Of a stretch of 64,000 bases of DNA, positions 22,139 through 32,857 are shown piece after piece. Origin of the DNA: Linanthus parryae (lineage: Eukaryota > Streptophyta > Magnoliopsida > Ericales > Polemoniaceae); NCBI GenBank assembly GCA_023055425.1, contig JALGPY010000002.1:140241927-140305926 (forward strand), written 5' to 3'. Under the pieces are notes generated by a model that did no database searches, was not told the origin of the DNA, and was given only the letters and a program-made list of their open reading frames with translations. Both the position numbers and the translations under genes were made by a program. The first letter of the stretch is position 1; every line of letters begins with the position of its first letter.

Positions 22139-22640
22139 TTTGGGTTTGGGAGAAGAAGAGATAGGCAGGAAAGATCAAAAGAGAGAAGGAGAGAAGAAGA
22201 TAAATAGTTTTAGTTTGAGTTTAAGAAGGTAATTAATAAATTTTTCTCTGATCTTAGAAGATCTTTGAGTATCAGAAAAGATTCAAACCTTTGATTCTGT
22301 TGGACAGAAATAATATAATACTGTATTTGGCTGAAATAAAATTTTGAAAAAGTGTGGGGCAATATTGAGAAAATATCTACAGAGATAGCACCCAATATTG
22401 AAAGATCAAGAATTATTGACTAATCAAGTATACATACTTATTTTCAAGGCTTTGAAAAGGATTTCAAGGCCTTGAAAGGCTGTTTTACTGAATCACAACT
22501 ACTCAAAGCTTTGAAAAGATTTTCAAGGATTTGAAAATAAGTTCAAACCTTTGAACCACATAAAATCTTACCTTGCTTACCAGATGATTCCCCTAAACCA
22601 ATGCATCTTTGTTTAGCATGCATAACTCCAATCTTAGAGT
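22139..22640. other. Untranslated spacer between pol and third ORF, with palindromes
   Basis: No coding sequence. Positions 22441-22555 hold five successive variants of tttcaaggcYttgaaa, for example 22441-22458 and 22461-22478. On the minus strand this lies between the end of pol and the third ORF. Confidence 0.6.
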
Positions 22641-24200
22641 TTAGAATCTTCTATCTGGTAATGGTTTAGTGAAGATATATGCAAGTTTCATGTAAGAAGA
22701 AACAAATTCAAGAACAATACCACCTTTCTCAGAATGATCCCTGATGAAGTGATGTCTGACATCAATATGCCTTGTTCTTGAATGCTGAACTAGATTCTTT
22801 GTAATTGATATTGAAATTTTATTGTCACACTTGATAGGTATATATCCCTCATTTGTTGTGCAATCCATAGCACTTGTGAGCAGAAAGCTCTCGCAACTAT
22901 GTAGTCAACTTCTGCTGTTGATAGTGCAACTGAGTTTTGCTTCTTTGAATGCCAGCTGATCAAAGATGATTCCAGAAATTGACAGCATCCAGATGTACTC
23001 TTTCTATCAAATTTTTATCCAGCAAAATTAGCATCTGAATAGACACACAAAGAGAAGCTATATTGTTTAGGATACCAAAGCCCTAAGTCTTTGGTACCAT
23101 TGAGACATCTGAATATTCTCTTAACTGCAGTCAAGTGTGATTCTGTAGGATCAGACTGAAATCTAGCACACATACATACACTAAACATAATATGTGGTCT
23201 GCTAGCTGTAAGATAGAGTAATGATCCCATCATACCTCTATATTCTTTCACATTCATACTCTTACCAAATTCATCCTTGTCTAGGGACAGTGTAAAACTC
23301 ATGGGGTCTTGATATCTTTGGATTGAGCCATATTGTACTTGCTTAGCAAGTCTCTAGTGTATTTGCTTTGATTTAGAAAAATTCCCTTCTTTATTTGATG
23401 AATTTGAAGTCCAAGAAAGAGGTTCAATTCTCCCATCAAGCTCATTTCAAATTCTCTGCTCATGAGGCTTGAGAATTCCTTGAACAAGAGATCATTAGTA
23501 GCTACAAACAAAATACCATCAACATAAATATGAACTACAAGCATATCTTTCTCACGAGTCTTTATGAAAAGATTTTTGTCTACTAGTCCTCTTTTGAAAT
23601 AGTTATCCATTAAAAACTTTAACAATCTTTCAATACCAAGCTCTTGGAGCTTGTTTCAATCTATAAAGAGCTTTTTCATGTTTGTAAACATGATCAGGAA
23701 ACTTGTCATTTTCATAATCAGGAGGTTGAGCAAAATAAACTTATTCTTGAAAATATCCATTTAGAAATGCACATTTCACATCCATTTGAAAGAGTTTCAT
23801 GTTCTTGAGATATGCATATGCAAGTAAGATTCTAATAGCTTCTAACCTAGAAGGCACATCCATTTAGAAATGCACATCCATTTGAAAGGTTCTTCTCGTG
23901 CTCATTTGAAAGAGTTTCTTCATAATCAATACCTTCATCTTGATTGTAGCCTTGAGCTACCAATCTAGCTTTGTTCCTGATTACCTTTCCATTCTCATCT
24001 AATTTGTTTCTGAATACCCATCTGGTGCCAATGACAGACTGATTTCTTGGTGGAGGAACCTGATTCCCAACCTTGTTCCTTTCAAACTCATTGAGTTCAC
24101 GTGGAAGTGCAATAATCCAGTGTGCTACTTGTAAAGCTTCCTTCACAGTTTTAGGTTCTATAGGAGAGATGAAAGCATTAAAGGAACACAGATTTTTCAA
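22641..24200 (-). pseudogene. SIRE-like reverse transcriptase and RNase H
   Basis: The minus-strand RT begins with the copia entry pattern (IGTRWVFRNKLDENGK, RNKARLVAQGYNQDEGIDYE), continues through MKLFQMDVKCAFLNG and [11 protein letters not shown] (about 23650-23840), then the palm. The catalytic motif reads IYVDGILF near 23525, with Gly where copia RTs have the second Asp. RNase H follows: GSLLYLTASRPHIMFSV, CVYSDANFAG, HSRTRHIDVRHHFIRD, FTKPLPDRRF. Frames change at about 23300 and 23640 and there are several stops. A short duplicated piece sits at 23847-23890. It is not functional. Confidence 0.9.
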
Positions 24201-24474
24201 ATGTGACCTGGTTTGTGTACCAGTGGTTGGATTAGAAATAATATTATCAGTAGGATGAGATGAGAGATATTTGAATCTCTTTCTAGGTGACCAAGGTTCA
24301 GGCTCTCCAAGTTGTTTCTCAAGTATCTGAGCACTTGAAGTAGTGGCTTGATATGCTGTCTTTTCTGGAGGTTCTGTCTCAAGGCTTTGAACCTTAGTTC
24401 CAAGGACTTGAAAATGCCTTCTTTGTTCCTATGAAATATCCTTGGAACCTTTTTGAGAATTCATCTTCAGTATC

Positions 24475-25582
24475 TTAGTCAAGCTTGTTCAGATTAAAAT
24501 CTGCAAAACCATCACTCAAATAATCATCATAACTTTCATCAAAAATAACATTAATACTTTCTTCTACAAGCTTGGTTCTCTTATTGTAAACTCTATAGGC
24601 TTTGCTGGTCTGTAAATAGCCAAGAAAGATACCTTCATCACTTCTTGCATCAAACTTACCAAGATTGTCCTTACCATTATTGTGTATGAAACAGGTACAA
24701 CCAAAAGGTCTGAAGTAAGAAATGTTTGGCTTTCTTCCTTTGAATAACTCATAGGGAGTCTTCTTCAAGATAGGTCTGATCAAGCACCTGTTCAGAATAT
24801 AGTTTGTTGTATTCACATCCTCTGCCCAATAATATTTTGGCAACTTTTTTTCCAATAGCATTGTTCTTGACATGTCTTCAAGAGTCATGTTCTTTCTTTC
24901 AACAACTCCATTCTGTTGACGAGTTATAGGAGCAGAGAAGATGTGAGAGATACAGTGCTTAGAACAGAAAATATCAAACTCTAGTTGATCAAACTCTCTA
25001 CCATGATCACTTCTGATTGAAGCAATGTGTTGGTTTTTTCAGTGTTTGAAGTTCTCGAAAAAGCTTTGAAAATTCAAAGAGAGCTTCAGATTTTTCTTTC
25101 AAGAACATAACCCAAGTGTATCTAGAGAAATCATCTACAATAACAAGCATATATTTCTTACCCTTTGGAGTAGGATTCCTCATAGGACCACAGAGATCCA
25201 TGTGAAATAATTCAATGGGTCTAGTAGTACTTACAAAGTTATTTGGCTTGAATGAGCTTCTGGTCTTCTTGCCTTGTGCACATTCTTTGCATACTTCTTC
25301 ATCTTTGAACTTGATAGAGGGTAGTCCTCTTACTAAGTTTTTAGAAACTAGTTTATTCAAAGTGTGCAAGCTAATGTGTCCCAAATTTCTGTGCCAAAGC
25401 TTTGAATCTTCTTTCAAGGCCTTGAGACACTTCAGATTTTCTCCTGCAACTATGTTAGTTTGAAAAGTATAGACATTGTTTGACCTAGATGCAGTGAGGA
25501 TGCAAATATTTCTCATCTTGCACCACACATTTCTCTTTGTCAAAAATAACCTTATTACTATTATCACAAATTTGAGATACAC
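24475..25582 (-). pseudogene. SIRE-like integrase
   Basis: The zinc-binding GAG-pre-integrase region reads LWHRNLGHISLHTLNKLVSK with CKECAQGKKTRSSF. The core has FHMDLCGPM (first D) and VDDFSRYTWVMFLKEK. The frame breaks near 25010, around the second D. The C-terminal part is open from 24888 (LEKKLPKYYWAEDVNTTNYI, YELFKGRKPNISYFRPFGC, SDEGIFLGYLQTSKAYRVYN, VEESINVIFDE), which is characteristic of the SIRE lineage. It ends with a stop at 24475 in the linker to RT. The linker 24200-24474 is broken. Confidence 0.9.
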
Positions 25583-26030
25583 TAAGCAAGTTAAATTTCA
25601 AACCATCAACTAGATATACACCAAAAATAGAGTTTTTAGAATCAGTACCAACTTTTCCAATACCAAGAATGTTGCATTTTCCATCATCACCAAGTGTGAT
25701 TGAACCTTCATATTTCTCTTTCAATTATAAGAATAGAGATCTCTTTCCACACATGTTTCTTGAGCAACCACTGTCCATAAACCATTTTTTCTCTTTGGTC
25801 TTGGTGACAACCTCGATGTTCTTTTCAGAACAGTCATCATGCTTGGCCATAAAACATAGGTTGGCATGTTCTTCTTGTGATTCAGAGTCACTTGAAGTTT
25901 CTGAATCACTCCATGAAGCTATCATAGCTTTCTTTCTTCTATCATGATCTTTCTTTTGAAAATTCTTGATTTTATTGTGTGGACAGTCGCTGATCAAGTG
26001 TCCTGCATCACCGCACTCGAAGTAGTTCAT
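25485..26030 (-). pseudogene. SIRE-like zinc knuckle and protease
   Basis: The knuckle region reads YFECGDAGHLISDC, in which the first Cys of CX2CX4HX4C is Tyr. An acidic Ser-rich linker follows, then the protease active site WFMDSGCSRNMCG. The remaining domain (GSITLGDDGKCNILGIGKV, GLKFNLLSVSQICDN) continues in the same frame after one TAA just downstream of the active site (about 25725). Compared with element 1, a coiled-coil segment of well over 100 codons is absent between the acidic linker and the protease. Confidence 0.85.
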
Positions 26031-26066
26031 GACTTTAGGCTAGATTTCCTTGTGAAGAAGATTTAC

Positions 26067-26990
26067 CTATTTGTATTCCTTGCTACTGAAGGATCTGTGT
26101 ATTTCTCTATTGAATTCCTTGTTTGCAAAATTCTTTTTCATATTGAGAATTCTAGTTAAGGCTTTGGAAATCAAACCATAAGGATCTTCATCATCATCAT
26201 CAGTTTCAAGGCTTTGAGACGACTCATTTTCCTTTGGCTTAAGAGCTAGATTCTTTACACCTTCTGGTAGTTCTCCATCAGCTTCATTCATGGTTATTTC
26301 TTGTGTAAGAAGCTTTCCTTGCAGATCATCAAGTTGAAAGGATGATAGATCTTGTGCTTCCTCTATGGCAGTGGTCTTTGGTTTCCATTTTGATTTTGGA
26401 ACACTTCTCAGAATCTTTCTAATATTTTCTTCATTGGAAATATGTTTCCCCAAAGATTCGAGGTTCTTGACAATGTAAGTGAATCTTTTGAACATGTCTC
26501 TGAATGATTCATGTTCATTCATCTTGAATAGCTCATACTGGCTGAGATAGATGGTTATCTTGGTTTGCTTGACTTGGCTGGTTCCTTCAAATGTCACCAC
26601 AAGCTTATCCTAGATCTCCTTGGCAGTTTTACAGCCTGAAATCTTGTCGAATTCATCTCTACTCAAAGCACAATACAAGAGATTAATAGCTTTAAAATTC
26701 TTATAGAATTGTTCTAATTCAGAAGCAGAGAGAGAGTTTTAAGATTTTGGAGTTTTAACTCCATCTTTTTATGTGTAAAAAGTGTGAGGACCATTTTGAA
26801 TAAAAGTCCAAAGCTCTATGTATAGATCAATGATGAACATTTTCATCAAAGCTTTCCAATGAACAAAATTATCTCCACAGTAGAGAGGAGGTCTGTTAGT
26901 AGCTCTTCCTTGAGAGAACCCACCATCATCTACTGTACTCATGACGACAAGATGTTTAAATCTATGCAGTGATACAAGCTGTGATACCAA
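26067..26990 (-). pseudogene. SIRE-like gag (element 2)
   Basis: The N-terminal part (26990-26769) reads RPPLYCGDNFVHWKALMKMF, the usual start of copia gag. The central UBN2-like part is open from 26600 (VTFEGTSQVKQTKITIYLSQ, YELFKMNEHESFRDMFKRFT, ENIRKILRSVPKSKWKPKTT), and the acidic end carries DDDDEDPYGLISKAL. Stops lie between the two parts (about 26600-26760). It aligns residue by residue with 2346-2759 of element 1. Gag would form the cytoplasmic particle. Confidence 0.9.
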
Positions 26991-27068
26991 TTGAAAGCTC
27001 TGATACCAATTGAAAGGGGGTACAAGCTCTGATACTCATGATCACAAGATGTTTAAATCTATGCAGTG
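26943..27068 (-). repeat. Duplicated leader with two to three primer-site copies
   Basis: The phrase gatgtttaaatctatgcagtga occurs at 26951-26972 and again at 27049-27070. Between them lie ctgtgatacca (26979-26989), ctctgatacca (26998-27008) and a partial ctctgatactc (27027-27037), each being the reverse complement of the initiator tRNA-Met primer site or a variant. Element 1 has a single copy. Confidence 0.8.
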
Positions 27069-28315
27069 ATCAATACTTTAGAAGAGGGGGGGGGGGGGGG
27101 GTTGAATAGAGTCTGCAAACTTTTGCTGAAACTTCCAAGAGAAGTGGTTCAAAATAGTTTGTGAAGAGTAAGTAAATTTCAAGGCCTTAAAATAATTTTC
27201 AAGCCCTTGGAATGTAAGGAGTTAAGTGTAAGAAGAAGTAGTCGATTTCACAGCCTTGAAATGAGTTTCAAACCCTTGAAATGAACCTGTTTGAAAGCTG
27301 CAAATGAATTAAGTATGAAACTGTAAAGTAGATGCAAGAGACACAAAATATATAGCGTTCAGTCCACTTGGACCTACGTCTCTACCTCAGGGATCTTCTT
27401 GTCCCTGCAGGATTTTAAACCCAATTCTGATTAATCCACAGCTAAGCCATAGATCTCAAGCACAAAGAGATACCTTACTTTGTTACAGCTTGTGGTTCTT
27501 ACAAACATATATAGTACCTGCTCTAGCTATCTGATTAACTAACAATTCTCTATTGTTAAATTTGAACAATCCTTGAGAATGAGAAGTATAAGTATAAACA
27601 AGAAGATATACAAATGAAGTTCAGAACAGAAGAACACGAAAAATGAAACTGATGGGAGAGTGAAGTGTTCTTATGAGAATTGGATTAAGAATTTGATCTG
27701 CTTCTTTGTTTCTTGGCAATCCTTGAATGTGTTTGAGTGTCTCTATTTTTTCCCGTTGAGTTGTCTCTTCAAATGCTTCAAACTGAGCTCCTTTTATACA
27801 GCTTCATTGGCTATTCATTGGCTTGCAAATCTTCCAGATTTTCAGCAACCAATTTTCCAATTTTGTAGGCAACAACTTTGACTTCTTTAGAAGCCTCTCA
27901 AGTTGATGTTGATCAATATCTTCAATGATACTGATTTGATCTTGTGTAGGAGTAAGTTTGAAAGCTTCCAAACACATCAACATGATCACAAAATCAAATC
28001 ATTGCTCAGTTTCCATTCCTGCAAAATACAATTTAGGAAACATATCCTGTAATTTTGGACACAGTTTTTCCCTGCAAAGCTAAGCCAAATAGATAGATTA
28101 GATAGTGTTAAAACATGTAATAATGCTTTGTATTTCATCATCAAGTAGCAATAGATCAAGCACATGGGTTTATTAGTTCCGTCAAGATCAGAAACTCCCC
28201 CTTTGTATATGCAGTTGAAGCTCAGCCAGTTTCAAGGCTTTGAAAGCTTTTCAAGGCCTTGAAATAGACAAGCTATTTCAAGTCCTTGAAACTAATGAAA
28301 CAGAATTGATCTTAC
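27069..28315 (-). repeat. SIRE-like LTR-3 (5' LTR of element 2)
   Basis: This is the only uninterrupted copy besides LTR-1. It includes a G-run of about 17 bases at 27087-27103, the minus-strand TATA (ccttttataca, 27790-27800), and paired palindromes near 28229-28295. Its left end lacks the first dozen or so bases seen in LTR-1 and LTR-2 and passes straight into the duplicated leader. Its right end is cttac. Confidence 0.85.
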
Positions 28316-28440
28316 GTCCCTCTTGATGAAAGAAAAAACCAAAACTTCAATAGGAATGGATTCACTGCAAAAAGTCATTAGAGCATAATAGAATCCATGA
28401 CAATAAAAATTAATACAAGATAAAAATAGTCTTACATGAA
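28316..28440 (-). mobile_element. PPT and 3' internal fragment of a further SIRE-like copy
   Basis: Directly right of LTR-3 the sequence ccctcttgatgaaagaaaaaacc resembles cccttgatgaaagatgaaacc beside LTR-2 (20528-20548), followed by loosely similar A-rich text. LTR-3 therefore seems to be preceded by the end of another internal region rather than by host DNA. The fragment stops near 28440 at the LINE. Confidence 0.5.
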
Positions 28441-28549
28441 TCTGCACTTTTTCTAACAAGACTCTTCTGCAATTTGTACGGAAGCTACTCTCTCTCTAGC
28501 CATTTTTCTCTGACTTGGGTTCCATGCCTCTGTTTTCTCCACGACGGTC

Positions 28550-29938
28550 ATGGTATCGGTTGAAGAAGCCAATCAATTAGATCGAAGTGTGAGAAAGATC
28601 AAAATCATCGATGAAGACTCTATCACGGATATGACTATGACGGAAGAAGATCATATCACACTCTGGCCTTCTGCGATTAAGCCTAATCTTATGTCTTTTG
28701 ATGGAGGAATTCGAAGAAAGGATATGATGGATAACGACGATACTCATATTGCTTATATGGAAAAGGAGCTTGATCCATCGGAAAATTAATTCTCCTTCAA
28801 ACAGATTCTTGTTGGTGATGCCACAAAGGAGAAACTGTTTGAGGACGAATTCATGGAACCGAAAGTGGAAAATGAACAAGATATCAAGGAAAAAAAGGAG
28901 TCTGATATATGGAATTTATAGAATCCTCTCAATCCAAGAGTGTTTATTCCATCTTCTCTTAAACAAAGCATGTCTGTGCCTTTTGCTAAATGTATGATTG
29001 TTAAAATTCTTGGCAGGAATATCACGTTTAAGCTATTGGTGTAGAGAGCGACAAAACTATGGAAGTTGGATGAGGAATGAAAATTCGAAGACATGGCGAA
29101 TGGGTATTATTTGTTGGATTTTAGTTCCAAGAAATATTATTTTCGTGTCCTAACGGGAGGGCCATGGATCGTGATGGACCATTACCTCACGGTCCCGAAA
29201 TGGGAGGCTGATTTCAAGACGAACGCAGTAAAAAACATCGTCACCGCGGCTTGGATTAGATTACCTTAACTCCCTGCAGAATATTATGAAGAAGATGTTT
29301 TGAAGAGAATTTCCAGAGTGTTTGGAAATCCATTGAAGGTTGATTTGTTTTCAGCTTTGGGAACCAACATCAAATATGCGAGGATCTACGTTAAAGTTGA
29401 TCTAATGGAATTTTAATCCATCAGTTCAGCCTGGGGAAACATACTTATCCGGTCAATTATGAGCTTACCGAAAGTGTATGCCTCAGTTGCGGAAGAATAG
29501 GTCATCGGGTGGTAGCTTGCCTAGCAAACCGGCCACCAACTCCCGTGCCTGAGCCGGAGAAGACACCGGCTTTCGACAAGTTCTATCAGCAAAAACAGAA
29601 CAACTTTCCTCAAAACGAGAACCAAAAGAAGACGACGGGTGAGGTAGACAGAACGACGGCTCATCACAAATTACCGTTCAGTAAGAGTAACTCCTCGATT
29701 CACCAGCAAGATAATTGTTTTTTTTACAATGAATCGGGTCAAGATACGAATCAAGTCTGGATTGATGGAAGATAAAGAAGAAGGAAAAATTCGAAGAGTG
29801 GTAGTGGGTCGGCCCAAGAAAAAATACCTATGGGCATGCCGAAAGCCCAAACCAATGTCCAAGGCCCTTAAATTCCTATCTCCAACAAATTCGGCCTTTT
29901 AGGTCAAAAATCTAGTTCTTCAGCTAGTACAAGTAAAG
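28550..29938 (+). pseudogene. LINE (L1 type) ORF1, broken
   Basis: The sequence starts at ATG 28550 (MVSVEEANQLDRS) after a CT-rich 5' region. The nucleic-acid-binding DUF4283-like region is recognisable (YLLDFSSKKYYFRVLTGGPW near 29110-29170, DHYLTVPKWEADF, TAAWIRLP), followed by the CCHC knuckle CLSCGRIGHRVVAC near 29480 and a Pro/Lys/Gln-rich C-terminus. At least seven in-frame stops and one frameshift break it. It ends where the Angela-like LTR begins. ORF1 proteins bind the LINE RNA. The matching ORF2 is probably at 50753-53160. Confidence 0.85.
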
Positions 29939-31339
29939 TGTAGGGTTTTGATCATGGAAACGCAGCGGAATAACAATAAATGTATCCAATCAAGACCCTC
30001 CAAAGATCACAGGAAAAGAAATCATGACGATGGTAAGAGATTCGTGTTATGTACCTTGTAGGTCTCCTGTGATGACTTCTACGGTTGATCCACGCCTAGG
30101 ATTGAGATCTAGATCTTCTAAACACCTTGTGCTAGCTAGGAAGAATGGAAGAGGATGAAGAAATCACGCAACGGGGCACCAAAGAGAGGGGCAGGCAACT
30201 CTTCTTGGCCGACGGGTAGGGCGAACGTCAAGGAGGCTTCGGCCTTCCTTGTTGTCTTGCTCTCTCCTTCCTTCTCTCCTAATCAATGTATGTTATGAGT
30301 ATAAGTTGTTATGGGGAAGGAAGCTAGGAGCATCCTTTATATAGTCCAACAACTCCTTGTTACTACATAAAGGCCCTCTCCTAATCCTACTCATGTTCGG
30401 ATTAGTCCAACTTGCATATTAGTCCTACTAAGTAAGCAATTTGTTGCAATTTGATCCTTATTTATTAATTAATCATATTAATTAACAAATACCCAAGTCT
30501 AGTTCAATCCTATATGGCGTGTGACCCCATAGGTTTCTATTTAGTTGGTAGTAACTATTTACTAATATGGAGCGGCCTCTAGCAAGACATCCATTCTAGC
30601 CAACCAATAGAAATAGTCATCATGACAAACCTTGTGCAAGTATTTTATCATCCCTTTGTCTCTATATCTGGATTGTACATGAGACATACAAGTCACACTC
30701 GTATATCCAATCCATAGTTCCTCGATCCTGGGAGTAGCCTTATTCGTGCAATTAACATCAATATCCTATATTGATTTATTTGATTCTGTCCAGACATCCT
30801 ATAAGCACTATCCCTGGAGTGTCCTAGCATATTTGCTCCCGTTATGTGGGAGGGAAAAATTCTATCTACATCACTACGATATCTAAGCATGCTTCATATT
30901 GTATCTGATACACGCCTTTATGACTACCCAGTCACGGTGTAGCGTTTGGCGCTACCAAAACACAATACTCCACAACTATATGATCTAGTGACTTCAAGTC
31001 TAGGGATGACAATACTGTTGTCACCATGAGAAGCACTTGTGACTTTACATAACTTGTATGTAGCCTTCTCGGAGATGGGTCAATCGAGTATGTCATTACT
31101 CCTAATGCATAGCCACGTGTTGGATCATTTTATCTCCATATATATCGAACCCCATACTAGTCTATAGATGATTGTACCGTTTAATCATTATACTGGACTA
31201 CAGATATTTAAGATAAACAACACAACTGTAACTCTAAGGACTTCATTATATTAAATATCCAATAAATAATAAAATGGATGTTCTAGCCAATTTATTGTTC
31301 ATACTAAACGAGATTGCCTCTAGGGAACTTATTACAACA
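29939..31339 (-). repeat. Angela-like 3' LTR of the minus element
   Basis: The plus strand starts tgtagggttttgatcatgg and ends attacaaca, so the minus strand runs TGTTGTAATAAG...CTACA, 1401 bp. The inner part aligns in reverse with 32858-34332 and 45401-46939 (for example the block cataggttctatttag and its relatives, and 'gactacccagtcacggtg'). A minus-strand TATA box lies at 30337-30344 (ctatataaag when read on that strand). The five bases before it, taaag (29934-29938), would be its target duplication, but no right copy was found. Confidence 0.9.
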
Positions 31340-31351
31340 GTCTCCCACTTG
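31340..31351 (-). other. Polypurine tract of the minus Angela-like element
   Basis: The plus strand reads gtctcccacttg, i.e. CAAGTGGGAGAC on the minus strand, immediately before the LTR. The plus-strand relative has caactgggagac in the same place (45389-45400). Confidence 0.85.
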
Positions 31352-31353
31352 CA

Positions 31354-32857
31354 CTAGAGCCAATTTGGTGCATCTCGTATGCCAATACTCCTAGTGTGCC
31401 CTTCATGCTTGCGCTGAACAAGCGGCTTTGTAAGTGGATCTGGCAGATTCTCATCTGTAGGAATCTTGCATATCCGAACGTCTCCTCTTTCGATAATATC
31501 TCGAATAAGATTGAACTTCCTGAGTACGTTCTTGGATTTCAGGTATGACCTGGGTTCCTTTGATTGTGCGATCGCCCTAGTGTTTTCACTATACAACTCT
31601 ATTGGATCTATAATGCTAGGAACCACACCAAGCTCAGTAACAAACTTCCTAATCCAAACAGCCTCTTTTGCTCTGCAATTCGCTGCAGTTTACTCAGCCT
31701 CTGTTGTAGAATTAGCAACCATCTCTTGCTTGGAACTCTTCCAGCTCACCGCTGCTGGATTCAGGCAAACCACAAACCCTGACTGTGATCTGAAATCATC
31801 TATGTCAGTCTGGAAGCTTGCATCAGTGTAACCCCTTACACGCAAATTTCTTCATCTCTAAATACAAAGAACGCATCCTTAGTTCATCTTAAGTACTTTA
31901 GGATGTTCTTGACTGCAATCCAGTGACTTTCACCTAGATTGGACTGATATCTGCTTGTCATACTCAATGCATATGACACATCTAGTCTAGTACATAACAT
32001 GTCATACATGATGGATCATATGGTCGATGCATAGGGAACCCTACTCATGCGTTCCTTCTCAATATCATTGGAAGGAAAACCACTCTTCGATAGAGTGATT
32101 CCATGTTACATGGGAAAGAATCCCATCTTAGAATCTTGCATGCTGGACTGTTTCAGCACCTTGTAAATATATGTACTCTTACTCCGGCCGAGCATCCTTT
32201 TAGATCTATCTCTATAGATCTTTATACCGAGTATATATGTTGATTATCCTAAGTCTTTCATTGAGAAACACTTTCCTAGCCAATATTTAACATATTACCG
32301 CATGGGAATGTCGTTTCCATGAGTAGTATGTCATCCACATACAAGACCAGAAAAGAAACAGAGCTCCCACTAACCTTCTTGTATACAAAAAACTCATCTT
32401 CGTTTTTGATGAATCCAAACTCTTTGGCTACTTCATCAAAACGTCGAATCCAACTCCTAGAAACCTGCTTCAACCCATAAATGGATTGCTGCAGCTTACA
32501 GACATTGTTGGCTTGCTTTGCATCTTCAAAACCCTCATGTTGTGTCATGTACACATCCTCGAGGAGATTTCCAAACGAGAATGCTGTTTTGACATCCATC
32601 TGCCAAATCTCATAGTCATAGTATGCTGCAATAGGAAGTAAGATTAGGATGGATTTGGTTATTACGACTGGTGAAAAAGTTTCATCATAGTCAATACCAT
32701 GAATTTGTTTGAATCATTTAGCCACCAATCGGTCCTTATAGGTAATCACATTACCATCCATGTCGGTATTCTTCTTGAAGACCCACTCGCACCCTATGGG
32801 GCGTACACCTTCGGGTGGTTCCACCAAAGTCCATAGTTTGTTGGTCTACATGGATTC
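31354..32857 (-). pseudogene. Angela-like RT (palm) and RNase H
   Basis: The RNase H C-terminal part is open from 31626 (IELYSENTRAIAQSKEPRSY, KFNLIRDIIERGDVRICKIP, DENLPDPLTKPLV). The middle (31630-32275) is broken by stops but recognisable. The RT palm is open from 32599 (MDVKTAFSFGNLLEDVYMTQ, KLQQSIYGLKQVSRSWIRRF), with an intact catalytic LYVDDILL near 32340. Upstream (32600-32857) it is interrupted by stops, and then by the nested element at 32858. The coding continues without loss at 46945. Confidence 0.9.
32853..32857. other. Left target-site duplication GATTC of the plus Angela-like element
   Basis: GATTC precedes the LTR start at 32858 and recurs at 46940-46944. Read across the gap, the minus-strand RT coding is continuous with one GATTC, so the insertion is confirmed from both sides. 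Confidence 0.95.

Noticed and set aside
28316..28440. Host flank of the SIRE-like element
   Set aside because: The start matches the polypurine-tract side of another copy, so it is more likely element sequence.
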